NCBI GenBank assembly: GCA_001970955.1 | Contig: MPUH01000176.1 | Location: 26,120 to 90,119 of the forward strand | Reading direction: 5' to 3' | Length of the DNA: 64,000 nt | From: Stentor coeruleus | Taxonomy: Eukaryota; Ciliophora; Heterotrichea; Heterotrichida; Stentoridae | Shown here: positions 1 to 10,043 of the stretch, piece after piece | Layout of the letters: every line of letters starts with the position of its first letter | Position numbering within the stretch: position 1 is the stretch's first letter | Notes under the pieces: model-generated | The model's input: the letters and a program-made list of their open reading frames with translations, nothing else | Databases searched by the model: none | What the model was told of the DNA's origin: nothing | Made by a program: the position numbers and the translations under genes

Positions 1-242
1 ACTTTAGCTCCTTCTTTAGCTAATAAATAAGCTAGTTGTTTACCAATTCCACTTGCAGCACCTGTGATAAACACAATTTCGTTGTTAAGGTTTTTGGGTT
101 TTTTGGTTGAAGATTTCATAAACTTGTATAGAAAATAAGCTGAAAACGAACCGACTACAATTTTTTGGTTGCGGGATAAGTTTGAGAATTTTTTCGAAGC
201 TGAATTGAAGAAGTTTGATACCTTGGACTTAATGGAATCCAT
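1..242 (-). CDS. Short-chain dehydrogenase/reductase, N-terminal part (runs off the window)
   Basis: Reading leftward from the ATG at 240-242, the frame stays open to the window edge (80 codons). After about 50 residues of basic and hydrophobic leader comes a beta strand and the Rossmann nucleotide-binding motif TGAASGIGKQ, typical of NAD(P)-dependent classical SDRs. The segment VVGSFSAYFLYKF before it could be a membrane anchor, as in SDRs of the retinol or hydroxysteroid dehydrogenase type that sit on ER or lipid droplets. Catalytic YxxxK and substrate regions lie outside the window, so the substrate cannot be named. The family call rests on one strong motif plus context; the anchor is inference. 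Confidence 0.8.
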   Translation of the reverse strand, partial: MDSIKSKVSNFFNSASKKFSNLSRNQKIVVGSFSAYFLYKFMKSSTKKPKNLNNEIVFITGAASGIGKQLAYLLAKEGAK

Positions 243-1202
243 TTTTTTTGTAATCGTTAGACCATGAAAATGTTGAATAATTTTCGATGAAAATATTTTT
301 TCTGAATATGGTTAATACTAGAATATTTTACCAGATGACTACATGCCTATAACTGATTCGGTGATTAAAAAATTTTGTGATTATGATATTATTGGATAAG
401 GCATATTAAATATTTGATACTAAATTAATTATTTAACATAATGATGCTTTGTTGATAGCAGCAGTAAAAGTTATTGTAAACTTAATCTTAAACCCAACAT
501 AATTAGTAATCATATCACTTTGATTAAAAATATTATGTTTATTGATATATAAGTAATATAAGAAATGCTGATGGGATATGCTCTTAAATTAGAAATCCGC
601 ACAATTTTCATCTAAAAAAAAGTGCAGCATTCAAAAACACGCTTGAATCTTAATGATTAAACTTCATGTTACAAATAAGATCCCGTCTTTAAAAGTTTCA
701 TATTAGATGAAATACTTACTTATTAGATTTAAAGTTTATTCAAAAACTAAAAATGTAAAATCCACTCATATTATTTGATTAAACAAGATATTCATAGCTA
801 GCGTATTTTAAGGGAATCAGGACTATCCTTAAAGGATTTAATATTATCTTAGGACAATGCTTAATAAAAAAAGTTTAAAATAATCCTTTATCTTTATCAT
901 TTTCCAAAAAATAATAGCATTCGCCTAATTTGTTAAAATTTAGATACAAATTTTGGATAATTATTTCTATAATAATTACCCTTTGCTTATCTTTCCTTTT
1001 TTACTTATACTTTGATATTTTAACCATATAAATATTCATAATTATGGAAAACACTTATCATCTCAAACTAAAGCTATATTTTATTTAAATAATTAAGATT
1101 AAAATCTATCTCTTAATACAATATATTTTTTCCAAATAATGCATGAGATAATATTAAAGCTATTATCAAACTAATTTTTGTAAGTTCTTAATGAAATATA
1201 TA
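243..1202. other. Spacer, 960 bp, nothing recognised
   Basis: AT-rich spacer between the 5' end of the dehydrogenase and the 3' end of a TRIM-like gene. All frames on both strands are interrupted often. I see no RNA gene, repeat or gene remnant that I can support. Confidence 0.5.
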
Positions 1203-2525
1203 TTAAAGATTTTCTACTATCATGTATGAAATTGGGAATCTCAAATTTCCTCCATCTTGAAAATTTTGATCCATTGCCAATGCTAAAGTAGTTCTTTCAG
1301 GTATTGGACATACTGATCTTGCAATTGGGCAACCAGCATCAGTTAATGTAAAAATGAAGTGATCTTCAGCTTCATATGCTACTTTAATTTTCACTATAGA
1401 CTGAGGATTAACAATAATAGTCTGAGTTACATCAATAATTTTAGTAACCCTACCTGACTCCCAATTGATTTCCATGTTTTCAATTTCAAAAATTTCTTCA
1501 TCGCATGAAACACTTAATTTTATTAAATAAACATATCCATTTGGATTTTCAGGCAACCCAAATCCAAGGCCATTAAGAACCCAACAATTTTCTGTCATAT
1601 TTTTAGCATTTAAAACCACGGTCATATTAGTATATTCCATAACTGAAGCTGCATTAAACAACCTTATCAATTGAGCCTGAGACATAATTTCAGCTATTCT
1701 CTGCTCTTCTTCATTAATATTAAAGATCAAAGTACTCATATTAATAAGCGCATTAAACTCTGCTAATATATTTTGAAGAAGATCTCCAAGAGCTTTATTT
1801 TTTGGATTACCTTCATTTTTTACATATTTATTTTTTAGTTTTCCTAACGCAACAGTTTCTATTGATTTTTCTTTATTCCTATCAGACTCAACCAAGACAA
1901 TATTATTTATAATATTTTCCTCTGTTTTTTTATATATGATTTTCAAGTTTTCAATATTTTTTTTAGTATCTTCAAGTTCATCTTCAGATATTTCTATAAG
2001 GCTTTCTATACCATAATTAGAATTTTCAGTAACTTTTTCTAGTATTTTTTTGTATTTATGCAACTTTTCAGAACAATCTTCTATCAGCCAAATAATCTCA
2101 TCTTCTACATTTCTACAATTAAAATTTTCTATCAAGTAAAAGTTTTTCTTCGCTTTGATTTTCAAATCCTCAATCAAATTCCTTGCTAAATCTCCTAAAT
2201 CTTCAAATTTTCCTTTGGTAAGTGTGCATTTTAGATGTGAAACCTGACAAATTTCACATAGGAATTTGCTATGTGTAATACAAGCTTCTTTATAAAGTCT
2301 ATTATGAATTTGACAAATTAAGCTAGAATCTGTTATGAGACTATCGTATAAAGTCAATGATGAAAAATCAACTCGAAGGTTGTCGAATGGACATGCTGTA
2401 AAATGTTGATTGTATTGGCAGAACTCAATACATTGTTTGCATAAAATATGCTCACAACTTAAAGCTAATGGAATACGATTTGGTGATGTGTAAGGCTCTA
2501 GACAGTATGGGCATAAACAACTCAT
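1203..2525 (-). CDS. TRIM-like RING/B-box coiled-coil protein (440 aa)
   Basis: Residues about 5-48 form a RING-like zinc module: CPYC, then CEHILCKQC, then CPFD. A B-box-like cluster follows at about 70-100 (CQIHNRLYKEACITH, then CEICQVSHLKC). A long charged helical stretch (about 105-270) suits a coiled coil, and a C-terminal beta-rich region of about 150 residues is shared with the gene at 10044-11313. The RING/B-box/coiled-coil order matches TRIM-type E3 ubiquitin ligases, but the last zinc ligand pair looks non-classical, so ligase activity is inference. It is the intact member of a local family with one interrupted copy, one pseudogene and one fragment. The start is the only Met before the RING. 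Confidence 0.8.
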   Translation of the reverse strand: MSCLCPYCLEPYTSPNRIPLALSCEHILCKQCIEFCQYNQHFTACPFDNLRVDFSSLTLYDSLITDSSLICQIHNRLYKEACITHSKFLCEICQVSHLKCTLTKGKFEDLGDLARNLIEDLKIKAKKNFYLIENFNCRNVEDEIIWLIEDCSEKLHKYKKILEKVTENSNYGIESLIEISEDELEDTKKNIENLKIIYKKTEENIINNIVLVESDRNKEKSIETVALGKLKNKYVKNEGNPKNKALGDLLQNILAEFNALINMSTLIFNINEEEQRIAEIMSQAQLIRLFNAASVMEYTNMTVVLNAKNMTENCWVLNGLGFGLPENPNGYVYLIKLSVSCDEEIFEIENMEINWESGRVTKIIDVTQTIIVNPQSIVKIKVAYEAEDHFIFTLTDAGCPIARSVCPIPERTTLALAMDQNFQDGGNLRFPISYMIVENL

Positions 2526-2595
2526 TTTATATTATTATAAGTATATAACCAAATAAACACAAAAAATAATAAATTTCTTATCTAATCATCTTTAA

Positions 2596-4164
2596 CTAAT
2601 TATCATCTAAAGTTTTTTTGATAGCTTCAGGCATTTTCCAAACATAATACTTATAATCACTACCAATCACTAACATAAACTTGCTTTCTTTAACTATTGA
2701 TATATTATCCACACTTTGACAATACCCTAAATTAACTAATTCAGCTTTTTTATCGATGCTCCACATTTTCAAAACACCTTCATTTCCATAAGTAAAAATA
2801 TTCTTATAATCAGGTGTAGCTCTAATAACTCTAATATCGCCCATATGATAAAAATAATTAACTTTCTTTTCATATGTATTTGCATCCCATATAATAATAT
2901 CACCATCATCTGAACATGAAATTATAGATTGACTATTAGGAAACATTTGTGCAGATTTCACTCTTCCTGTATGGCTTGATAATGAACATATTTTGGTTTG
3001 AGATGGGATGTTCCAAAGTTGTACAGTTTTATTTGAGCAACCAGCTATTATTGAGTTTTGATCATTAGTAATAGTAACACTACATACTGATGATTCTGTA
3101 TCAAATGCCATCAAGAGTCTTCTTTCTTTAAAGCTATAAACATTAATATTATGATCATAACTACCTGTAACTATAACACTCTCATCAGCAGATAAAGCTA
3201 CTGATCTTATCCAACCACTATGTGAGTCTAATACAAATTCAATACTTTTAACCAAAGTATTATAGACATATACTTTGTAATCTTTACAAGCTGATACTAT
3301 AAAATTATAATTTTTTGTGACAGATAAATATAAAATCCCAGATTCATATTGAATTATAGTTGGATCTGAAAAAGTATGAATATCCCATATTCTTACTGTG
3401 GAATCATCGCTTCCTGATATAACTTTTTCATCTTTAACAAAACAAACAACATTAACCTCATCAGTATGTCCTTCTAAGCAATAAAGCTGAGATTTTGTTT
3501 TCAAATGCCAAATACGAACTGTTGTATCAGCTGAAGCAGAAGCAATAAATTCTCCTGAATCAGACCCACATACATTCCACACAACACTTTTATGACCTCT
3601 AAGTATAGCTTCTAATTTATTTAATGAATAATCCCAAATTCTAATAGTCGAATCATCAGAACAAGAAACTATATAATTAGTTTTTGGGATAAAAGCTACA
3701 TGATTTACACATGAAGTATGCCCACCTAATAGAATATTGTATTGATTTTCAAGAACTTCTATAAGTTTTGTTGAAGATTCAGCTTTAAGAATGTTGACTA
3801 CTTCTTCATCTATTGTAAAAGTTTGTTTAATATTCTGGGTGAAATAATCAGATATAGTTTTTGTTAAGGATTGAAAAGGAATGCTTAGAGAAAAATGAGC
3901 ATTTGCAGCATTGAGTGTTTTCTCATTATAATTAGTTGATGATAAGAGATTTTTGTAATGAGTTTCACGTTTTTTTAAAGAGGCCAGGAATGATTGGGAA
4001 AGAGTGATGATGTAGTATTGAAGGAAAGAGGTTTGATCTTGAATTGTGCTTTGCAGTTTGGCTAGGTCAGAAATCCGCTGATTTAATTTAGAAGTGATTT
4101 GAGGATCTTTAACTAGGAAATCATCCTCGAAAACTTCACCATAATAGTTGCCAAAATCATCCAT
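2596..4164 (-). CDS. WD40 repeat protein (522 aa)
   Basis: After an N-terminal helical region of about 140 residues, the protein carries consecutive WD40 units from about residue 143 to the end. Clear blade signatures include HTSCVNHVAFIP, DDSTIRIWDY, DTTVRIWHL, DDSTVRIWDI and DGDIIIWDA. Enough units are present for at least one beta propeller. Such proteins are scaffolds, and nothing in the sequence identifies the complex it joins. It lies 70 bp from the start of the TRIM-like gene on the same strand. No 15-nt intron signature was found. The N-terminal part has no recognised domain. Confidence 0.9.
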   Translation of the reverse strand: MDDFGNYYGEVFEDDFLVKDPQITSKLNQRISDLAKLQSTIQDQTSFLQYYIITLSQSFLASLKKRETHYKNLLSSTNYNEKTLNAANAHFSLSIPFQSLTKTISDYFTQNIKQTFTIDEEVVNILKAESSTKLIEVLENQYNILLGGHTSCVNHVAFIPKTNYIVSCSDDSTIRIWDYSLNKLEAILRGHKSVVWNVCGSDSGEFIASASADTTVRIWHLKTKSQLYCLEGHTDEVNVVCFVKDEKVISGSDDSTVRIWDIHTFSDPTIIQYESGILYLSVTKNYNFIVSACKDYKVYVYNTLVKSIEFVLDSHSGWIRSVALSADESVIVTGSYDHNINVYSFKERRLLMAFDTESSVCSVTITNDQNSIIAGCSNKTVQLWNIPSQTKICSLSSHTGRVKSAQMFPNSQSIISCSDDGDIIIWDANTYEKKVNYFYHMGDIRVIRATPDYKNIFTYGNEGVLKMWSIDKKAELVNLGYCQSVDNISIVKESKFMLVIGSDYKYYVWKMPEAIKKTLDDN

Positions 4165-4320
4165 TTATAGCTCTTATCAAACTAAAAATAAGTGTTTTTT
4201 ATTCAAGCATATTTATTCTATTTCAGATTATGAAGAAAATATTCAAAGCAAAATAAAAGTGAGATGATGCAATTTAGATATTTTACAAGTAGTTTGCTCA
4301 TATGAAATTTTACTCAGAAT

Positions 4321-4432
4321 TAATTAAATATCGAAATTTCTTTGCTTAAGAATAAAATTTTTGTAATATTTTAAATTAATTAAATATCGAAATTTCTTTG
4401 CTTAAGAATAAAATTTTTGTAATATTTTAATT
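4321..4432. repeat. 56-bp direct tandem duplication
   Basis: Two adjacent, essentially identical copies, 4321-4376 and 4377-4432, each beginning TAATTAAATATCG. There is no N at the junction, so this may be a real duplication, though an assembly duplicate is possible. Confidence 0.9.
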
Positions 4433-4637
4433 ATATCTACATCCATAAAGTTTTTATCAACACTTCTAAAAAAACTTCATAAATCTTAAACAACTTAAAC
4501 CTATAATATTTCAATTTGATTATTCCCTTATCAAAAATTATTATTAATATTCCCATGATTTCTTATTAAAATTTACAGATTTTATTATATGTAATAATTC
4601 AGTCTAATATAAATATTATAGAAACATTTTCATTATC

Positions 4638-4768
4638 TTAAAAATCTCTTTGAGAGTTGCTTGCATCTATGTCTTCTTCAGAACTCCATAAAACTAACCA
4701 AAACCCTAGACAACAAAGAAATACTGCTTGCTTAAGATATCTAATGTGAAAAATAATCAAAATTTATT
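4638..4768 (-). pseudogene. Possible remnant of a membrane-protein C-terminus
   Basis: Reading minus from about 4768 to the TAA at 4638-4640 gives a coherent tail with a hydrophobic helix (FLCCLGFWLVLW) followed by an acidic, polar end (SSEEDIDASNSQRDF). Upstream the frame hits stops and no 15-nt intron repairs it. The arrangement resembles the last helix and tail of the MFS-like genes at 30.7-33.2 kb, but the similarity is too weak to assert. It could be chance. Confidence 0.25.
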
Positions 4769-5439
4769 CAATATACTTTGAAAATATAGATAATAAATTC
4801 TAGCAAGTTAGAATCTGTATGCCAATCAGTCTTAAAGGCTTTGTTTTTATACATAAAATGAGTATAAAATATGAAGAAACAACATTTCAATATTCAAATA
4901 AATCTAATGAATATATGTAAGGAAATATTATTCAATTAGTAACTTTTCTCAAGCCTATGATAGCCAATAAAATTATAAGAATTGTTCTTATATTGAATTA
5001 CTCGAATAAAATATCATTTATTTTTTGAACAGGTTGGGAACAATAATTTTAGATACTGATAAAAAATGTTTTATGATAAGTTTCCAATTCTATATGCTTG
5101 ATTTTTTATATAGAAAAGAATCATAAATGTTTCCTATATTTAGTTGTGGACTACTAAAAAATATAGAGTGATATTATTAGTTTATAGACATATTTGATGA
5201 TAAGCTATTTATAAATTTAGTATAAACTTTGTTTAGATTCTTGATTCATAGAATATGTTTCATAAAGTTTATGGAATCAAATTATTTAAGATACAATATA
5301 AGAAATATAATACCTTTTTGTTTTTCTCTAAGGAAATTAAGATTATCATATTAAAACATAAAACTAACTATTCACTGCACACTAAATAAACTATTATTCT
5401 AAATTAGCTCTACAATATGATATTGATATATTCCATATA

Positions 5440-5680
5440 GATAAAATAAATAAAATCTAGAGTTATACATGAACAACTCTATTGTAATTTTGCTATTTGG
5501 TTTCCATAAAATTTATTGATTNTAGAGTTATACATGAACAACTCTATTGTAATTTTGCTATTTGGTTTCCATAAAATTTATTGATTAAGACAAATGATTT
5601 TTATAATTCATTCTAGTTGATAATCTATAATTAAGTTTCAGAGTACTGTTATCTAGTATAATTGCATATTCTTTTTATTA
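5440..5680 (-). pseudogene. Fragment of a TRIM-like C-terminal region
   Basis: The DNA matches, with many substitutions and indels, the part of the 10044-11313 gene at about 10150-10330; shared strings include AATAAATAAAATCTAGAG and TTTGCTATTTGGTTTCCAT. No open frame remains and no RING end is present, because the DUF4246 gene begins at 5760. An N at 5522 with a 64-bp duplicate lies inside it. Confidence 0.65.
5458..5586. repeat. 64-bp duplicate flanking an N (probable assembly join)
   Basis: 5458-5521 and 5523-5586 are identical copies separated by a single N at 5522. The simplest reading is two contig ends that overlap but were joined without merging. Confidence 0.9.
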
Positions 5681-5759
5681 CTAAAATGTCGAAGTTTTGG
5701 TAAAATCTTTCAAGTAAATACGCTTATATAGAGTAAGAGAATGAAATTAATAAATCTAA

Positions 5760-7169
5760 CTAATAAGTTATTTTTTCGATATTTGGACCTACTGTCTTAT
5801 CAAATCTATCTTTCATTTTTTTACTAACACTTTCGTCAAAAAAGCAAATATCTCCTGAATTCCCATAGTGTATAAATCCCCACCCTGTTTGATCATTCTG
5901 CATATTTTGTCTAGCTTTCCTTCTTAGTTCCTTAGCATATTCTATATTTGGTCTAAATACTAAAAATGATAAAATTTCTTCAATTATAACTTTTGGGAAC
6001 TTCTTCAACCTTATCAAAGCTTTTTCTGCTTCATATCCAAAATATGTACTTTCGATTGGTTTCGTTGGGTCGACTATAAAAAAATTTAAAAACAATCTTT
6101 CTAAAGGCTCATCTGTTTGATTTGCCAATTCTAAAAATTTATGAGGAATACAGTTTAAAAACACAAAAGCTGAGTTTTCTTTAACATCAATTTCTTGCTC
6201 AGCACTAATACCAATATATGAAGAATAGCTTAAATCTGGAGCTTGTTTAGGTCTAAATAAAACTTGATCGTTTTCGAACCCAAAGTCGATTTTACAATAA
6301 TAAACTCCTCCTGCGACTATATTTTCTGTCTTTCCTTCAACATGCCACTTTCCAGAATAACTAGTCCCTGGTTGAATCACATATTTTTGCGCTTTAAAAA
6401 CAACTTGGATTTTTTGATCCCCTTCGTTAAAAAGCCCAAGTTTTCTAAAACCAGGAAGCATTTGTTTAAAAACCCCCAGAATATATGAATAAAGAGCTTT
6501 ATTACCTTTCATAGGAAGGTTATGAATAGGACTTAAAAGTTTTATATTGAAATCAGAAGATACTAGAATATCAGTTGGAAACCATTGATACTTAGAACGT
6601 TCTGAGATATTATCTTGACCTGAGGAATAATAGTAGTTAGGGGCTAAATCTGGGTCAATTATATCAAGTACAGGACATTCTTCATGCCAATCCTGCCGAG
6701 CTTCACCTATTTCATTAAGTTTTTCCACTAGGCTTTGTCTAAATTGATCTGAAAGTGGAAGTTCTTCTGCGAAATACAACGGGTAAATTAGCCATGATTC
6801 ACCACCATCTCCATAACGAACAAACTTATCACAGCCAATTTTTCCAAATTCTGAAGGTGTAAAAGGCTCTAAATCTGCTTTTTTAGCTAAACTTAAGTCT
6901 GAAGGTATAAGTGACTGTAAAACTTTATCTGAGCTTAATTGATAATATTTTGAATTAGCATAAGACTCAATGTTCATAAGCTTATCATAATTTTTATAGT
7001 TTATTTTAGCTATAGTTCCCTGACAATATCCTTTGATTGTCTTTTCTAAAAGGTTTACTTTTGTTACTAGCATTATAATTTCTTCACGTTGAAAATTGAT
7101 TATTTTAACAGGAATACTAACTTCTGAGAATATTCTTTGATATAGTTTCTCTATGGTTAGCTTTCCCAT
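5760..7169 (-). CDS. DUF4246-like protein, copy 1 (469 aa; putative 2OG-Fe(II) oxygenase-like)
   Basis: The central and C-terminal regions match my knowledge of DUF4246, an uncharacterised family best known in fungi: KYQWFPTDI, then IQVVFKAQKYVIQP, then GKWHVEGKTENIVAGGVYYC, and further on VFLNCIPHKF followed by LERLFLNFFIVDP. The His and Glu of WHVEG, the later His of IPHKF and the Arg before FLNF are placed like the HxD/E...H facial triad and co-substrate Arg of 2-oxoglutarate/Fe(II) dioxygenases. Function is therefore inference. It is closely similar to copy 3 (62456-63865) and less so to its neighbour copy 2. Substrate unknown. No intron motif found. Confidence 0.75.
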   Translation of the reverse strand: MGKLTIEKLYQRIFSEVSIPVKIINFQREEIIMLVTKVNLLEKTIKGYCQGTIAKINYKNYDKLMNIESYANSKYYQLSSDKVLQSLIPSDLSLAKKADLEPFTPSEFGKIGCDKFVRYGDGGESWLIYPLYFAEELPLSDQFRQSLVEKLNEIGEARQDWHEECPVLDIIDPDLAPNYYYSSGQDNISERSKYQWFPTDILVSSDFNIKLLSPIHNLPMKGNKALYSYILGVFKQMLPGFRKLGLFNEGDQKIQVVFKAQKYVIQPGTSYSGKWHVEGKTENIVAGGVYYCKIDFGFENDQVLFRPKQAPDLSYSSYIGISAEQEIDVKENSAFVFLNCIPHKFLELANQTDEPLERLFLNFFIVDPTKPIESTYFGYEAEKALIRLKKFPKVIIEEILSFLVFRPNIEYAKELRRKARQNMQNDQTGWGFIHYGNSGDICFFDESVSKKMKDRFDKTVGPNIEKITY

Positions 7170-8027
7170 ATTAGGCTATTTATAAAATTAGTGGATTGAA
7201 AATTAGACTAGATATTAAGAAGACAAAATTTTATCAAATATAATTTTGATAACTCTGTATTTCTATAAAAAAAATATCTTCTTAAATTGTTAAGTTTGAG
7301 TTTTATATCTTAATGGTATTTTTTATAAAATTATTAGATTGAGTTGGGTTAATGCTTTATATAAATACTCTTAAGCAAAAATATAAATAATTATAAGTTT
7401 TTGATTTTATCTAATCACTTGTATAAGTTAAAATTGTACTAATATTCTTTAACCTAACTATAATATTCAATTTCTCTGATGTGTCATGGAACTTTATTTT
7501 CTGAATCTGATCCTAGTTTTTAATACATAAATTTAACTTTAAAGTATATAATCTAAGATATTAAAGATAATCTGAATACAGGGGGAATAATAGACTGATT
7601 ATAAGCAAATAGTTTTTCCTATAATTTTTAACTTAAAATACTAAATACTATACAAACTATTATATAAAAAAAGTTAAGAATTACCTAAATCATCTCAAAA
7701 TACTTTAATTAAATTCATTGCCTTATATATCTTACTTCTAATTTAAATGCTATTAATTGTGTTTAATCATATCACGTTTATAAAATTTGTGATTTTTTTT
7801 TGATTTTTGATTTTTCTTTGCTAAAACATGTTTTTTTTAAAATATACAGCAAATATCTGTTGATACCTAAATTGAATATGCATAATTTTTTTTAAAGTGA
7901 TTTTATATTCCCAAATGCAAATTCTTACTCTATTATATTTTATCGTGATATTAATCAAAGAAAACATATTTTTTTTTTTATGCTAAGTCTATAATCTTAT
8001 AAGAGCGCCCTTTAGTTGTAAATTCTT
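7170..8027. other. Spacer, 858 bp, holding the out-of-frame tail of copy 2
   Basis: Between two DUF4246-like genes on the same strand. Bases 7978-8027 encode, in another frame, the end of the family's conserved C-terminal tail (see the 8028-9431 gene). The rest is AT-rich with T runs and no recognised feature. Confidence 0.55.
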
Positions 8028-9431
8028 CTACAAACAAAACACCTCCTGAATCTTCATAGTCCAATTATTATTATTATTAGTATAATTAATATATAATCCA
8101 AAATTTTTTAAAATAAACTTATCATATCCATGTCTTACAAACCTCCACCCAGTTGTTTCATTCTGCATACAATATCTAGCTTTTCTTCTTAACTCTTTAG
8201 CACTTCCTATATTTGGTCTAAATACCAAAAAAGATAAAATTTCTTCAACAATAACTTTTGGGAACTTTTTCAATCCTATCAAAGCTTTTTCTGCTTCACA
8301 TCCTAAACTTGTACTTTCTATCGGTTTGTTTGGGTCAACTATATAAAAATTTAAAAACATCCTTTCTAAAGGTTCAGTTGTAATATTAGTTAACTTTAAA
8401 GACTTGTTAGGAATACAATTCAAAAACACAAACGCTAAATTTTCATGAACATAAATTTTTTGCTTAGTAATAATTTCTGAGCATAAAGTATAATAAGAAT
8501 CTGGAGCTTTTCTTGGCATAAAAATTACTTCATCTTTTTCGAATCTAGGGTCGATTTTACAATAATAAACTCCTCCTGCGATTATGTTTTCTGTCTTTCC
8601 TTCAAGATGCCACTTTCCAGAATAGCTGGCTCCTGGTTGAATCACATGTTTTTGTGCTTTGAAAACTACTTGGATTTTTTGAGTCCCTCCATTTAAGAAC
8701 CCAAGTTTGTTGAAACCAGGAAGCATATTTTTAAAAACTTCAAGAATATAGGAATAAAGGTCTTTATTATCTTTAAAAGAAAGGTTATGGATAGGACCTA
8801 AAAGTTTTATATCGAGATCAGGAGTTATTAGAATATCAGTAGGGAACCATTGATACTTAAAACGCTCTAGATTTTGTACTTGGGTAGAGGAATAATAGTA
8901 ATTAGGGGCTAAATCTGGGTCAATAATATCAAGTACAGGATATTCTTCATGCCAATCCTGCCGAGTTTCACCTAATTCATTAAGTTTTTTTACTAGTCCT
9001 TCTTTAATTCTATCTGAAAGTTGAAGGTTTTCTGCGAAATACAATGGGTAAATTAGCCATGAAATATTACTCCCATAATAAATTAGTGTATCCCAGCCGA
9101 TTTTTCTGAATTCTGTTGATGTATAAAGTTGTATATTTGATTTTTTACTTAAATACATCATAAAAGGTGAAAGCGTATGTAAAACTATACCTGAATTTAA
9201 TTCATATGATTTTGAAGTAGGCTTATCATTGACGTTTAAAAGTTTATAATAATTTTTATTGTTTATATCAGCTATTTCTCCTTTACAATATCCAGTGAGT
9301 ATATCTTCTTCAAGGTTTACTTTTGTCACAAGAATTTTGATTTTCTTATTTTGAGAGGAAATTACTTTGACAGGAATGCTGTCTGTAGATTTTAGAATTT
9401 GATAAAGGCTTTCTATGGTTAATTTCTCCAT
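8028..9431 (-). CDS. DUF4246-like protein, copy 2, probably degenerating (467 aa)
   Basis: Same family as 5760-7169 and the same start context (MEKLTIESLYQIL). The WHLEG motif is kept, but the distal ligand motif NCIPHKF has become NCIPNKS, so the putative third metal ligand is Asn. After GWRFVRHG the frame runs through an AAT-rich insertion and ends in an unrelated tail, stop at 8028. In a different frame the conserved tail is still readable (about 8070 down to a stop at 7978-7980: DYEDSGGVLFVEEF). No 15-nt intron would join the two frames. This suggests a frameshift in a microsatellite plus loss of an active-site residue. It may be a pseudogene in progress or a non-catalytic paralogue. Confidence 0.7.
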   Translation of the reverse strand: MEKLTIESLYQILKSTDSIPVKVISSQNKKIKILVTKVNLEEDILTGYCKGEIADINNKNYYKLLNVNDKPTSKSYELNSGIVLHTLSPFMMYLSKKSNIQLYTSTEFRKIGWDTLIYYGSNISWLIYPLYFAENLQLSDRIKEGLVKKLNELGETRQDWHEEYPVLDIIDPDLAPNYYYSSTQVQNLERFKYQWFPTDILITPDLDIKLLGPIHNLSFKDNKDLYSYILEVFKNMLPGFNKLGFLNGGTQKIQVVFKAQKHVIQPGASYSGKWHLEGKTENIIAGGVYYCKIDPRFEKDEVIFMPRKAPDSYYTLCSEIITKQKIYVHENLAFVFLNCIPNKSLKLTNITTEPLERMFLNFYIVDPNKPIESTSLGCEAEKALIGLKKFPKVIVEEILSFLVFRPNIGSAKELRRKARYCMQNETTGWRFVRHGYDKFILKNFGLYINYTNNNNNWTMKIQEVFCL

Positions 9432-10043
9432 TTTTTGTTATTTGTAATAGATTAGATAGGTTTAAGATAGTTTTTATTCTATTATTAAATGATTTATACA
9501 ATGTTATAATAATGAGTACTATTGTTATAGACAATTTTGCGAAACCTAATTTTAAAATGTGAAATACTGTTATAATCAATTTTTACCAAGAATAGATTAA
9601 AAAAGTCAAAAACCAACAAGATTTTATNATTAGATAGGTTTAAGATAGTTTTTATTTTATTATTAAGTGATTTATACAATGTTATAATAATGAGTACTAT
9701 TGTTATAGACAATTTTGCGAAATCTAATTTTAAAATGTGAAATACTGTTATAATCAATTTTTACCAAGAATAGATTAAAAAAGTCAAAAACCAACAAGAT
9801 TTTATTCATTTCAATAAAAGATTCATTTAATACTTATATGCCTATTAAAATTATAATTTCACGATGTTTTATTATTTTAGAGTATTAAATGCACATATGC
9901 TAACAAAAATATACTCAATTGCAAATAAAGATTCTTATAATAGAGGATTGACTATGGTTTAATTTTTAATCTTTTATAAAAATTAAGCTTGACAAAATAA
10001 GATACTTTTTGATATAAGAGTTTTAGAAAACTATTATTAACTA
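9432..10043. other. Spacer, 612 bp, mostly a 177-bp duplicate around an N
   Basis: Copies at 9451-9627 and 9629-9805 flank the N at 9628. The short open frames here arise from the duplicate and are not genes. Nothing recognised from 9806 to 10043. Confidence 0.6.
9451..9805. repeat. 177-bp near-identical duplicate flanking an N
   Basis: 9451-9627 and 9629-9805 differ at only about three or four positions and meet at an N (9628). The few mismatches fit two alleles, or error-bearing contig ends, joined without merging. Confidence 0.9.

Larger units (their letters stand above)
4165..5759. other. Spacer, 1.6 kb, with tandem duplication and gene remnants
   Basis: Contains a 56-bp tandem duplication (4321-4432), a possible C-terminal membrane-protein remnant on the minus strand (4638-4768), a 64-bp repeat around an N (5458-5586) and a decayed TRIM-like C-terminal fragment (about 5440-5680). 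The rest shows no feature. Confidence 0.6.

Noticed and set aside
9272-9286. Sense GTAAAGGAGAAATAG in DUF4246 copy 2 as an intron
   Set aside because: Lacks T at position 9, and the translated residues (CKGEIA) align with CQGTIA in both paralogues.
9346-9757. Two overlapping small frames with nearly identical ends
   Set aside because: They arise from the two copies of the 177-bp duplicate around the N and overlap the start of the DUF4246-like gene.
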